Of a DNA stretch of 51,308 bases, positions 21,976 through 30,968 are shown one piece after another. The position numbers and the translations under genes were made by a program. Source of the stretch: an uncultured Opitutia bacterium (GTDB taxonomy: Bacteria; Verrucomicrobiota; Verrucomicrobiia; Opitutales; Opitutaceae). Each line of letters begins with the position of its first letter. Position 1 is the stretch's first letter. A model generated the notes under the pieces. That model had not been told where the DNA came from. It worked only from the letters and a program-made list of their open reading frames with translations, and did no database searches. The stretch spans positions 1 to 51,308 of the forward strand of contig CAITWF010000033.1 in NCBI GenBank assembly GCA_903896015.1. The letters are read 5' to 3'.

Positions 21976-23001
21976 ATGCAGCCTGATCTATCGATCATCA
22001 TTCCCGTCTACAATCGCGGTGACCTGATCCGTTATACACTCGAGAGCATCACCCGGGCGTCGGACGGCCTGAACGTTGAAACGATCATCGTTGATGACGG
22101 CTCGACCACCCCGGTGGCGGATTCTCTGGCGCGAATCGGCTTCTCGCCGTCCCAACTGTTTCGGCAGGAAAACCAAGGGCTTCTTTTTGCCCGCCTCGCG
22201 GGGCTCACGCTGGTGACAGGACGCCACGTCCTGTTTTTGGACTCGGACGATCTCGTGAGCACAGAGAAATTCCGCCTGCAGCTGGCCGCCATGACTGCGA
22301 CGGGCGCAGACATCAGTTACAGCGACACCGCTCGCTGCGAGGTCGCCGGTGACTTTTCGGCCCTGCAATATTTACCGGATCCGCCGACATTCGACACGAC
22401 CGACGGAGCCGAGTTTTGCATTGTCGTCCAGCCGGTGCCGCATTCGCCGATCTTTCGCACGGACTGGCTGCAACGCGCCGTCGACGCCGCTTTTTTTCCC
22501 GCGGACAAGCTCTACAACAGTGTCGCCGAAATTTGGTTTTATCACAATGCGGCGATCCAGCCCGGCCGGAGCGTGCGGGTGCCCGGCCCGCACACGATCA
22601 TCGGCTCCCATCCTGGAGTCCGACTGACCAACAACTGGGAACGCCTCGGCGTCGCCTCCCTCGCGGTCATGGAGGCGTTTGCGCGCGCTTGTCCGAGGAC
22701 GACTGAAACCGTCCGCGTCCGCGCATTGGTCGGTGAAGTCGCTTTTCGATCATGGCGCCGGCTGCCCCGGGATTTTTCCGCGGAGTTCGGTGGGCGCCTG
22801 CTCAAGCTGTGGCGCGAACTTGCCGCCGGGCACCGATCGCCGTCCCTCGGCGGATCTCTCTTTCGCGCCGCTTCCACCTTGGTCGGGGCCGAAAACGCCG
22901 GCCACCTGTTTCGCCGCCTGCAAGCGCAGCCCTACGAGCAATGCCGCACCATGGACGATGCGGCCTTCGGACGATTGCTCCGCGCACTCCCGGCACCATG
23001 A
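21976..23001 (+). CDS. GT2-type glycosyltransferase
   Basis: A 341-residue GT-A enzyme: LSIIIPVYNRGDLI (5-18), ETIIVDDGST (36-45), NQGLLFARLAGL (about 66-77) and the metal-binding FLDSDD (about 87-92). It uses ATG 21976; a TTG 39 bp earlier is possible but has no support. The C-terminal 120 residues are helix-rich with many Arg and Trp and match no part I know. It lies 78 bp after the GT4, and its stop overlaps the next gene's ATG. Confidence 0.9.
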   Translation: MQPDLSIIIPVYNRGDLIRYTLESITRASDGLNVETIIVDDGSTTPVADSLARIGFSPSQLFRQENQGLLFARLAGLTLVTGRHVLFLDSDDLVSTEKFRLQLAAMTATGADISYSDTARCEVAGDFSALQYLPDPPTFDTTDGAEFCIVVQPVPHSPIFRTDWLQRAVDAAFFPADKLYNSVAEIWFYHNAAIQPGRSVRVPGPHTIIGSHPGVRLTNNWERLGVASLAVMEAFARACPRTTETVRVRALVGEVAFRSWRRLPRDFSAEFGGRLLKLWRELAAGHRSPSLGGSLFRAASTLVGAENAGHLFRRLQAQPYEQCRTMDDAAFGRLLRALPAP

Positions 23002-23984
23002 ACACTCTGGTCAAAGCAATGCGACGGGCTGCCAGCGCCCTTGGTTTTGGGCGGCTCATGTATGTTCTCTGGCACGCGCCCCGCGCAGCCATCGCCCGCT
23101 CCATTCGTGCGGGCGGGCCAATCGAACAATGGAACGATTCGCGCGGTCGCGCCGCCATGCAAACTGCGGCCGCAAACCTGCCCCCGTGTCCGGCCGCACC
23201 GGCGAAAGCCGTGGAAGTCTGCTTTCTTACCGGAAAGAAATTCTGGTATCAGACCGCGTGTTGCTGCTGGACGCTGCGCCAGCACGCCAACTTTGATTTG
23301 CGGCCGGTCTTCATCGACGACGGCACGTTCGACGAAGACTTGATCGCGGAGTCCGCGCGAGTTTTTCCCGGCTCGGTTGTTCTTCGCCAAGATGAAATTG
23401 AGCGCCGGCTCGAAGCCTGCCTGCCGGAAGCGAGGTTCCCCGCTTTGCGTGGACAGCGACGGAGCTACGTTCACCTGCGCAAGATCACCGACGCTCACGC
23501 GGGTCATCGCGGCTGGCGGCTTGTCCTCGACTCCGACATGCTTTTTTTCCGACCGCCAACCGAACTGCTCCAATGGCTCGCTGCTCCCGACCGGCCAGTG
23601 CACATGATGGACGTGCACGATGCCTATGGTTATCCCTCGGCCACCCTCGAAGCGCTCACCGGCCACCCACCACCCATGCACTTGAATGTCGGAGTTTGCG
23701 GACTGCAGAGCGACGCGCTCGATTGGGATCAACTTGAATCGTGGTGCGCAGCCCTATTGCGCCAGCATGGTTCCAGTTACTACCTTGAGCAGGCTCTGGT
23801 AGCCATGCTGCTCAGTGCCAGCGAGCCGCTTCGCCTGCCACAAAAAGACTACCTCCTGATGCCGAGTGAAGCCGAATGCCGTGCGCCAACCGCCGTGCTG
23901 CACCACTATGTAGATCAATCCAAGCGCGGCTATTTTCGCTATGGCTGGCGCCGTGCCCTCGGGCCTATCACCACTAGATCCTGA
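22998..23984 (+). CDS. Unassigned GT-A-like glycosyltransferase with DSD motif
   Basis: A 328-residue protein. The part from residue 70 reads as a GT-A fold: VCFLTGKKFWYQTACCCWTL, RPVFIDDGTFDED, then WRLVLDSDMLFFRPP (about 176-190) with the metal-binding D-S-D, and PMHLNVGVCGLQSDA (about 228) plus SYYLEQALVAMLLSA, the positions where GT8-like enzymes have NSGV and DQ. The exact family is not certain. The first 60 residues are basic (KAMRRAASALGFGRL). The start ATG overlaps the GT2 stop (ATGA). It shares the LDSDML block with the next gene but little else. Confidence 0.7.
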   Translation: MNTLVKAMRRAASALGFGRLMYVLWHAPRAAIARSIRAGGPIEQWNDSRGRAAMQTAAANLPPCPAAPAKAVEVCFLTGKKFWYQTACCCWTLRQHANFDLRPVFIDDGTFDEDLIAESARVFPGSVVLRQDEIERRLEACLPEARFPALRGQRRSYVHLRKITDAHAGHRGWRLVLDSDMLFFRPPTELLQWLAAPDRPVHMMDVHDAYGYPSATLEALTGHPPPMHLNVGVCGLQSDALDWDQLESWCAALLRQHGSSYYLEQALVAMLLSASEPLRLPQKDYLLMPSEAECRAPTAVLHHYVDQSKRGYFRYGWRRALGPITTRS

Positions 23985-24014
23985 GCGAGCCAGTAAGGCC
24001 GTCCACCCTCGATC

Positions 24015-24983
24015 ATGAGCAATCGATCTCCCGTATCGCTCCACATCAGTCTTGCCCCACGCGACCTGCGGCACGCGCGAGCGATCCTGCCCCATCAACT
24101 GCGGCAAATCGGCGGCAGTGTGGAGGAGATTGTCTGCACGATTGACACTCTCGGGCGTCCGCCCGCCGAACTCGGCGATGAGTTCGCCGAGTTGGCCGCC
24201 CTGGCGGAGCAATTGTCCGCCGCTGCCCCTTTGCATATCGTACGGGTCGTCGACTATTCACCGGCCCGGCGCGCAACCCTCAGCCGCCAGTTTTTTCGCA
24301 GCGGATCGATCCCCCGACAAACCTATCGGGTCGGTCCCTTTCACGCCTACTTCGATGGCTGGCTGGCGACCACCCGGCCCTACATCTTTCATCTCGATTC
24401 GGACATGCTCATCGGTGGATCGGCCGCCGGCTGGATCGAAGAAGCGATCTCGCTGCTCAGCGCGGACGCATCCGTGTTCACCTGCACGCCGCTGGCGGGG
24501 CCGCCACGCGATGATTTCTGCCTCGCCCAACCCGCCCGCCAACTCGCAACGCCCCGCGGCGCACACGCCCTTGCTGGGATGAGTACGCGGATTTTTTTTC
24601 TCGACCGCGATCGGCTGCTCCAGCCCCAGCCCAAACTGCCGCTGAGCCGGGCTACGTTGCGCGGACAACTCCGCGGTTGGGTCGAGCGCACTTCCCCTTA
24701 CGCCTTGCCGGAAGACATCATCAGTTCGCACATGCAGCGCCTCGGCCAACATCGGGTTGACTTTCTCGGCCGAGCCCCGGGCTGCTGGTCACTGCATCCT
24801 CCGTTTCGAAACACCGAATTCTATCGGCGCCTCGATGAAATTGTCCACCGGGTCGAAACTGGGGATTTGCCAGATGCGCAACGCGGAGACTACGACTTGA
24901 ACGAAAGCGTAATCGATTGGTCCGACGCGAGAGCGGCGATCGCCGGGAACCGCTGGTGGCGGCGCCTGTGGAAAAGTCGATGA
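24015..24983 (+). CDS. Unassigned GT-A-like protein with DSD motif
   Basis: A 322-residue protein. After SLHISLAPRDLRHARAILP it reads EEIVCTIDT (a GT-A second strand) and then GPFHAYFDGWLATTRPYIF directly before HLDSDMLIGG (about 123-132), the metal-binding motif. Next come VFTCTPLAGPP, MSTRIFFLDRDRL (acceptor-side strand) and LPEDIISSHMQRLG. I do not know a family name. The same LDSDML block lies in the preceding gene, so both may be nucleotide-sugar enzymes acting in turn on the same chain. It starts at ATG 24015, 30 bp after its neighbour. Confidence 0.65.
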   Translation: MSNRSPVSLHISLAPRDLRHARAILPHQLRQIGGSVEEIVCTIDTLGRPPAELGDEFAELAALAEQLSAAAPLHIVRVVDYSPARRATLSRQFFRSGSIPRQTYRVGPFHAYFDGWLATTRPYIFHLDSDMLIGGSAAGWIEEAISLLSADASVFTCTPLAGPPRDDFCLAQPARQLATPRGAHALAGMSTRIFFLDRDRLLQPQPKLPLSRATLRGQLRGWVERTSPYALPEDIISSHMQRLGQHRVDFLGRAPGCWSLHPPFRNTEFYRRLDEIVHRVETGDLPDAQRGDYDLNESVIDWSDARAAIAGNRWWRRLWKSR

Positions 24984-25101
24984 AGCCGTCGCGACCCAAA
25001 CGCATCTGCTCTTCAGCAAGCCGCGCCGCACATCGGAGCGGGTTCCGATCCACGGGTAGCCCGGAGCATCGCCCGATCCCTTGTTTGTTGCACCGAACAC
25101 C

Positions 25102-26058
25102 GTGATAACCGATCCGCTAGTCAGCATCCTGATACCATGCTACAACGCCGGGCCCTGGCTCCGGCAGACGCTGGATTCGGCGATCGCTCAAACCTGGCCG
25201 CACCGCGAGATAATCCTCGTGGATGACGGCTCGAACGATGGCAGTCTCTCGATTGCCCGGGAATTTGAGCAGCGCGGTGTCCAGATTCTCACCCAAAAAA
25301 ATGCCGGGGCCAGCGCCGCGCGCAACCGCGCACTCCGCGCCGCGCACGGGGAGTTCATCCAATTCCTTGATGCTGACGATCTGCTGTCAGCCGAGAAGAT
25401 AGCCGCGCAACTCGCCGAACTCGCCGCACGCCCAGCCGGCACCATCGCGTCCTGCGCCTGGGGGCGCTTTCAGGGCAGCCCAGCGAACACCCAGTTCGTC
25501 GACGACTCTGTCTTTCGCGACTTCACTCCGACGGAATTTCTGACGGCAGCCGCCGAGACCGGTGTCATGATGCATCCGTCCGCGTGGCTCGTGCCGCGTG
25601 CGGTGGCAGAGCGCGCCGGCCCCTGGGACGAGACGCTCTCATTGAACGACGATGGAGAATATTTTTGCCGCGTGCTGCTGGCCGGCTCCGGAGTGGGCTT
25701 TTGTCGCGACTCCCGCGCCCGCAGTTTCTACCGGTCCGGCGTGCCCGGCAGTTTGAGCTGCCAAAAAAGCGAGCGGGCGCGTCGATCCCAGTTTCGATCC
25801 TTGGAATTCATCGCGCAACACCTTCTCGCGGCTCAAGACACGCCTCAAGTCCGACGCGCGCTCGGGCACCAGTGGCAGCGCTTCGTCCACGACTATTTTC
25901 CAGCGCCAGTGGACTTGATGCGGCGCGCCGAGGCGCGCGCCGCCGCGCTCGGCGCCGGCGCGCTCGGGCCGCCACCCATGGGTCCAAAAACCGCCGCACT
26001 CTCCCGGCTCATCGGCTGGCGGAACACATGGCGGCTAAAATACCTGCTCCGCCTTTGA
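25102..26058 (+). CDS. GT2-type glycosyltransferase
   Basis: A 318-residue GT-A enzyme from GTG 25102 (an upstream TTG at 25081 would add seven residues). Motifs: VSILIPCYNAGPWL (6-19), EIILVDDGSNDGS (about 36-48), KNAGASAARNRALR (about 66-79), FLDADD (about 90-95) and LNDDGEYFCRVLLAG (about 176-190, the catalytic-base region). There is a gap of 118 bp before it in which I see nothing. The tail is basic and hydrophobic (WRNTWRLKYLLRL). Its end overlaps the next gene. Confidence 0.92.
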   Translation: MITDPLVSILIPCYNAGPWLRQTLDSAIAQTWPHREIILVDDGSNDGSLSIAREFEQRGVQILTQKNAGASAARNRALRAAHGEFIQFLDADDLLSAEKIAAQLAELAARPAGTIASCAWGRFQGSPANTQFVDDSVFRDFTPTEFLTAAAETGVMMHPSAWLVPRAVAERAGPWDETLSLNDDGEYFCRVLLAGSGVGFCRDSRARSFYRSGVPGSLSCQKSERARRSQFRSLEFIAQHLLAAQDTPQVRRALGHQWQRFVHDYFPAPVDLMRRAEARAAALGAGALGPPPMGPKTAALSRLIGWRNTWRLKYLLRL

Positions 26059-27290
26059 GCCGAAAAAAAATTCTTGTCCTGAGTGCGCTGCATTTGTGCC
26101 GCAATCCACGTGTCGTCAAAGAAGCGACGACGCTGGGACAGGCCGGCTATGAAGTGACAGTCATGACCGTCTCAAGTTCCGCGCGCTTCGAGCGCATGGA
26201 CCGCGAGCTCGCGCGCGACTTGCCGTTCCGCCGCATCACGCTCGATCTCGTTGGCCCTGCCATGGCGACGCGCCTGCGTAGTTTCCTCTCCCGGGGTGGC
26301 ACGTGGCTCGCCCGCGCCGCACTCGAATATCTGAGCCTCGAATCCCCTCAGGCGCTCGGCCCGGCGTATGGCTTGCTCGCGATGGCGCGCGGTCATCCCG
26401 CCGATCTCACGATCGTGCACACGGAGATTCCAATCTGGGCCGCGCGCTCGCTGATTCGGGGCGGGCGCCGGGTCGCAGTCGATATCGAGGATTGGTATTC
26501 GGAGGACTTGCTTTACGCCGATCGCCTCAGTCGGCCGCTGCGCCTGCTGCGAAACGTCGAGGACTTCGTGCTCAATCACGCCGTTTACGCCTCTGCTACG
26601 TCGGACAGCATGGCCACCGCGCTGGCCGATCGCTATCACTGCCCGAAACCGATCGTGATTCAGAACACGTTTCCGCTGCAACCCCGCACGCGGCTGGACC
26701 GGCCGATAGGCGAAGAATCGCGCGCCTTCATTTGGTTTTCGCAGACGGTCGGACCCGGTCGCGGCCTTGAATTGTTTTTGTCGGCTTGGAACCGAACCGC
26801 GATTCCCAGCCGCGTCGTCCTGCTCGGAGATGTACGTTCCGGCTACCGCGAACAGTTGCTCGCCAGCGTCGCCGCCGATCGACGCGAGCGGATTATTTTC
26901 TTGCCGCTGGTCCCTCCGGATCAGTTGCCCGATCAACTGGCCACCTTCGATCTCGGTCTCGCCCTTGAGTCGCACTGGCCGCTAAATCGAGACATCACGA
27001 TAACCAACAAAATCCTTCAATATATGAACGCCGGCCTGGCACTGATCGCGACCGACACTGCCGGCCAGACCGAAGTCATACGCGCCGCGCCCGCGAGCGG
27101 CCTGCTGGTCGCCGCGCATGAAACGACCCAACTCGCGAAGGCTCTCGATGCCCTCCTCGCCGACCGCGATCGATTGCGTAACTGCCAGCGCGCTTCGCGC
27201 GCTGCCGCAGAGTCCCGATTCTCATGGGAGTTTGACGCTGAGGTGCTGCTCGCCGCAGTCGCCCGAGCGCTCGCAACCCGCGGCTCTTAA
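26028..27290 (+). CDS. GT4-like glycosyltransferase without the usual EX7E motif
   Basis: A 420-residue GT-B protein. It begins MAAKIPAPPLSRKKILVLS; the ATG at 26028 overlaps the previous gene by 31 bp, while TTG 26055 would give a TTGA overlap and start at LSRKKI. Domain 1 shows RNPRVVKEATTLGQAGYEVTV and VAVDIEDWYSEDLLY, a DIED-type loop. Domain 2 has IWFSQTVGPGRGLELF and TITNKILQYMNAGLALIATDTAGQTEV, which takes the place of the EX7E region, as seen in some N-acetylhexosamine-type GT4 relatives. The donor is unknown. It is followed 1 bp later by the PIG-L gene. Confidence 0.85.
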   Translation: MAAKIPAPPLSRKKILVLSALHLCRNPRVVKEATTLGQAGYEVTVMTVSSSARFERMDRELARDLPFRRITLDLVGPAMATRLRSFLSRGGTWLARAALEYLSLESPQALGPAYGLLAMARGHPADLTIVHTEIPIWAARSLIRGGRRVAVDIEDWYSEDLLYADRLSRPLRLLRNVEDFVLNHAVYASATSDSMATALADRYHCPKPIVIQNTFPLQPRTRLDRPIGEESRAFIWFSQTVGPGRGLELFLSAWNRTAIPSRVVLLGDVRSGYREQLLASVAADRRERIIFLPLVPPDQLPDQLATFDLGLALESHWPLNRDITITNKILQYMNAGLALIATDTAGQTEVIRAAPASGLLVAAHETTQLAKALDALLADRDRLRNCQRASRAAAESRFSWEFDAEVLLAAVARALATRGS

Positions 27291-27291
27291 G

Positions 27292-28149
27292 ATGCCCTCG
27301 TCCGCTCGAAAATTTCCTCCCCCTCCGCGGCCCCCTCATTCCCGGTTGCGCCAGCCCAAGGAGTTCGTACGGATGCTCATGAGCCAGCTGTGCCAACTCG
27401 CTCTCCGCTTCGCGAGCCGCCCCTACGTCGCCCGCTCCGGATCGACCCTCGTCTTTGCTCCACACCCCGATGACGAGACCCTCGGGTGCGGCGCACTGAT
27501 CGCCCGAAAGCGCAACGGCGGACACGCCGTCCACGTCGTATTCTTCACTGATGGGGCCGCGTCGCACCCGTCGCACCCGCGCGTCACCGCATCAGAAATC
27601 GCCGCCATTCGCGCCCAAGAGGCGCGCCGTGTGCTCGCCATCCTCGGCGTCGATTCGACCGCAATTCATTTTTTAAACGAAGCCGACGGCACACTTAATC
27701 GCCTCAATTCCGCCAGCCGCGTCGCGCTAGTCGCTCGCACAACGGCGTTGCTGGACACACTGCAACCCGCCGAAATATTCCTTCCGTCTCATGCCGACGG
27801 CAGCAGCGAGCACGAAGCCGCGTTCCATTTCGTCGCGGAGGCCGTTGCACGCTCACAGCGCGACGCCGCCATCTGGGAGTATCCCGTGTGGCTTTGGTGG
27901 AATCCACTCACTTTGCTCGCACAGATCGTAAAGACCACTGGACGCTACCGCGTGCCGACCGAGGATTTTCTCGATGTGAAACGCCACGCGCTCTTCCGCT
28001 ACCGCTCGCAGCTCGCACCGCTGCCACCGCAGTCCGAACCCGCGCTCCCGCGCGACTTGCTGCGCCTCATCGACACGGAGGCCGAATATTTTTTCCACTC
28101 TACGCTGCTTGAAGCGCGGCCGTCGGGCAGCGCACGGCCCGTCATCTAG
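27292..28149 (+). CDS. PIG-L/LmbE family N-deacetylase
   Basis: A 285-residue zinc-dependent deacetylase of the PIG-L (LmbE) family, which removes acetyl from GlcNAc groups of small molecules or lipid-linked sugars. Seen: FAPHPDDETLGCGALIARK with H58, D60, D61 (zinc and catalytic Asp), the FFTDGAASH loop and the late HADGSSEHEAAFHF with H167, D169 and H174. The first 30 residues are Pro/Arg-rich. It stands between two GT4-type genes; its likely job is to convert an N-acetylamino sugar into a free amine on the growing glycan, giving positive charge or a site for further acylation. That is inferred from family and place. Confidence 0.92.
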   Translation: MPSSARKFPPPPRPPHSRLRQPKEFVRMLMSQLCQLALRFASRPYVARSGSTLVFAPHPDDETLGCGALIARKRNGGHAVHVVFFTDGAASHPSHPRVTASEIAAIRAQEARRVLAILGVDSTAIHFLNEADGTLNRLNSASRVALVARTTALLDTLQPAEIFLPSHADGSSEHEAAFHFVAEAVARSQRDAAIWEYPVWLWWNPLTLLAQIVKTTGRYRVPTEDFLDVKRHALFRYRSQLAPLPPQSEPALPRDLLRLIDTEAEYFFHSTLLEARPSGSARPVI

Positions 28150-28158
28150 CCCCTTCGG

Positions 28159-29481
28159 ATGAAACGCGTCCTCATCGTTAGTCCGCACTTCCCACCGATC
28201 AATTCCCCCGACCACCAGCGGGTGCGTATGAGCCTGCCCTACTATCGCGCCTGTGGTTGGGAGCCCATCGTGCTGTGCGTGACGGACGACCAAGTCGATG
28301 GCGTCCGGGAGCCCGAACTTGAACGCACGATCCCCGGAGAGATAAAAATTTTTCGCGCCGGCGCGCTGCCCCTGCGTTGGCTGCGCCAACTCGGCGTGCG
28401 CAACATCGGCTTGCGCTGCTGGCTGCATTTCTTTTTCGCCGGCGCACGGCTCATCCGCCGCGAAAAAATCGATCTCGTGTTCTTCTCTAACACCCAGTTC
28501 GTCACCTTCCCCCTCGGCCGGTTGTGGCGCGCATGGCTCGGCACGCCCTATGTCTTCGACATGCAGGATCCATGGCGAACTGACTACTACGAACGTGCCG
28601 GATCGCGGCGCCCGCCAGGCGGCTGGAAGTACCAACTCGCCCGATTCATGGCTTGGCTATTGGAGGGCTGGTCATTTCACCGGGTAGCCGCCGTGATGAG
28701 CGTCTCCCCTAGCTACCTTGATGACTTGCGTAGGCGCTATGCGAACTTTGCCAGCGTACCTACCGCCGTGATCGGTTTCGGCGCGACGCGCAACGACATC
28801 ACGATTGCTCGCGCGCTACCATCGCCCTCGGTGCGGTACGAGAGGCAGCGCGGCGAAATCCACCTGCTCTATACCGGTGCTTCCGGACCCGTCATGCCGC
28901 ACTCACTCACCGTCTTGTTCGACGGACTGCGGCTGTATCGGGAAAAAAATCCCGAAGGTGCCCGCCGGTTGCGCTTCCACTTTTTCGGCACAAGCTACGT
29001 GGCATCCGGCCAAGGTAGAAACTCCGTCGTCCCTGTCGCCGAAGCTTGCGGCGTGGCCGATCAAGTCGACGAGATTCCGCACCGACTCGGACACCTCGAA
29101 TGCATTCGCTTGCAACTGGAGGCCGACATCCTGCTCCTGCCGGGGTCTAGTGATCTCGCCTACTCGCCCTCGAAAATTTATCCCTATTTTCTGACCGACC
29201 GTCCAATTCTCGCCGTGGTCTTTCGCGGAAGCGTGCTCGAGCGACTCGTGCAGGAACTGTCCTGTGCGTTCACGGTGGCCACAACCGAACACGGCCCAAA
29301 GGCGGAAGCACACGCTGCGCTCGCCAAGTTTTTCGATCTCGTCCTCGCCGGGCTTCCGGCCGGCTCGCTGCCTAAGCGCGATCAGTCTTATTTCGCGAAA
29401 CATTTTCTCGCTGAAAGTCTGACGCGCGCGCAAGCCGCGTTATTTGATCGCGCGTTGGAGCACGAAGTTCAGTCCGCATGA
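28159..29481 (+). CDS. GT4-like glycosyltransferase (divergent)
   Basis: A 440-residue GT-B protein. The opening MKRVLIVSPHFPPINSPDHQ has the loop seen in many GT4 acceptor domains; VFDMQDPWRTDYY (about 132-145) is the conserved D...W region of the DP(W) GT4 subset; and the second domain has HLLYTGASGPVMP and YSPSKIYPYFLTDRPILAVV, in place of EX7E. No signal or membrane anchor is seen apart from LHFFFAG. Start ATG, 9 bp after the deacetylase. It is longer than its GT4 neighbours. The ATGA overlap with the next gene fixes its end. Confidence 0.82.
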   Translation: MKRVLIVSPHFPPINSPDHQRVRMSLPYYRACGWEPIVLCVTDDQVDGVREPELERTIPGEIKIFRAGALPLRWLRQLGVRNIGLRCWLHFFFAGARLIRREKIDLVFFSNTQFVTFPLGRLWRAWLGTPYVFDMQDPWRTDYYERAGSRRPPGGWKYQLARFMAWLLEGWSFHRVAAVMSVSPSYLDDLRRRYANFASVPTAVIGFGATRNDITIARALPSPSVRYERQRGEIHLLYTGASGPVMPHSLTVLFDGLRLYREKNPEGARRLRFHFFGTSYVASGQGRNSVVPVAEACGVADQVDEIPHRLGHLECIRLQLEADILLLPGSSDLAYSPSKIYPYFLTDRPILAVVFRGSVLERLVQELSCAFTVATTEHGPKAEAHAALAKFFDLVLAGLPAGSLPKRDQSYFAKHFLAESLTRAQAALFDRALEHEVQSA

Positions 29482-30968
29482 AAGAATTTCCCGAAGAACC
29501 GTCCGTCGAGCCTTCGCTCGCGCCCGCTCCAATCCCGTCCGGCTTGGGCAAGGTTAGCACCGGCCCGATCGGCGATCGGTCCGGCCCAAACAAACTTTAC
29601 ACCTATGGCCTGGCAGGCGCTGCCGCGGTCATCGTCTATTATGCGCTAAGCGCCAAGGTCGATGATCCGCTCCACCTCTACCTTGGCTTGCTGATCATCG
29701 TGGGCTCCTTTTATCCCGCCCTGCAGTGGGCCCGGAGAAAGGACGATCGCTTTCCAGTGTTTGAAGTGCTGATGCTCACTTGCCTCAATACTTACGCGGT
29801 GCCGCTCCTCGGCGGCCACCGCGATCTCGGCGCCTATCCGGATGAGACGATCACCGAAGCCGCACTCGGCGTGCTGCTCTACCAAGCCGTCGCGATCGGT
29901 GTCTACTCGCTAACGCGCGCCCGACCCAAGACCACGCCGGCTTGGACGCAGGAAGTGATCAGCCGCGATATCATCAACTATCTCGCACTCGGGATGATTA
30001 TCACGACGGCCTATACGATCATCAGTCTGCTGACCGACTGGATTCCGTCCGACCTCAACGGCCCGCTCCGCGCGGTGTGCTATGGCGTGGGTATCATCAG
30101 CACGTTCATCCAGGCCCGCTTGTGGGGTCAGGGCACGTTTCCACGCACCCGCAAGGCCGCGTTTGTTTTCCAACTAGCACTCCAAGTCATTTTTAGCTGG
30201 GCCGCCTTGTTCCTGATCGGTGGCATCTCGATTCTCGTGCTCGCGCTGCTCGGGTATGTCTCTGGCGGAAAGAAGCTACCTACGCTAGCGCTAGCGATCG
30301 CGCTTCCGATTCTTGGCGTGTTGCACAACGGCAAGAGCCAGATGCGCGAAAAATATTGGGAGGGTGGCGCACCCTCTCCCACTCTGACAACGCTCCCCGC
30401 ATTCTACCAAGAGTGGATCGGCTACGGTCTCCAGGGCGAAAATGCCGATGACGCCACGAAGCCACGCCACGCGAGCAAACTCCTCGAGCGTACCTCGCTC
30501 TTTCACATGATGTGCCTCGTCGTCGACTGCACGCCGTCGCGGCAACCGTTCCTTGAAGGCCTGACCTACTCTTACGTGCCAGGGCAATTTGTCCCGAGCT
30601 TCTTCTGGAAGGGGAAACCGCCCGCCCACGTGGCGACGAACCGCCTCTCGGTCTATTACGGGCTGCAACACGAGGAAGACACCGTGAAGACCACCATCGC
30701 GTTTGGCATGCTGACCGAGGCCTATGCGAACTTCGGATTTTTCGGTATCGCCCTGCTCGGCGCGGCGTTCGGATTTTGGTTAAAGCGACTCGGCGATTGG
30801 GCCACCCATAGTCCCATTTTGTCCTATCCCGGCCTCCTGCTCGTCGTGCTCATGGCATGGTCGTTTCAGAGCGAGCTCACGTTCGCCGCCTGGATCAGCT
30901 CGCTCTATCAAGCGTGCATGGCGGTGCTCGGTGTCCCTTTCCTGATGCGCAACTTCCTCGGCCAATGA
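29478..30968 (+). CDS. Multi-pass membrane protein, O-antigen polymerase-like (Wzy type)
   Basis: A 496-residue membrane protein with about ten hydrophobic segments. The first 40 residues are Pro/Glu-rich and hydrophilic. A large outer loop lies between HNGKSQMREKYW and FGMLTEAYANFGFFGI, with Arg/Lys-rich phrases EGLTYSYVPGQFVPSFFWKGK and RLSVYYGL, a layout like the periplasmic loop of Wzy polymerases; TEAYANFGFFG is a shape often seen in the repeat-unit polymerase group. It starts ATG in an ATGA overlap. Polymerase is the best call, but membrane proteins of this class diverge fast. It sits in the middle of the island with GT4 genes on both sides. Confidence 0.62.
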   Translation: MKEFPEEPSVEPSLAPAPIPSGLGKVSTGPIGDRSGPNKLYTYGLAGAAAVIVYYALSAKVDDPLHLYLGLLIIVGSFYPALQWARRKDDRFPVFEVLMLTCLNTYAVPLLGGHRDLGAYPDETITEAALGVLLYQAVAIGVYSLTRARPKTTPAWTQEVISRDIINYLALGMIITTAYTIISLLTDWIPSDLNGPLRAVCYGVGIISTFIQARLWGQGTFPRTRKAAFVFQLALQVIFSWAALFLIGGISILVLALLGYVSGGKKLPTLALAIALPILGVLHNGKSQMREKYWEGGAPSPTLTTLPAFYQEWIGYGLQGENADDATKPRHASKLLERTSLFHMMCLVVDCTPSRQPFLEGLTYSYVPGQFVPSFFWKGKPPAHVATNRLSVYYGLQHEEDTVKTTIAFGMLTEAYANFGFFGIALLGAAFGFWLKRLGDWATHSPILSYPGLLLVVLMAWSFQSELTFAAWISSLYQACMAVLGVPFLMRNFLGQ

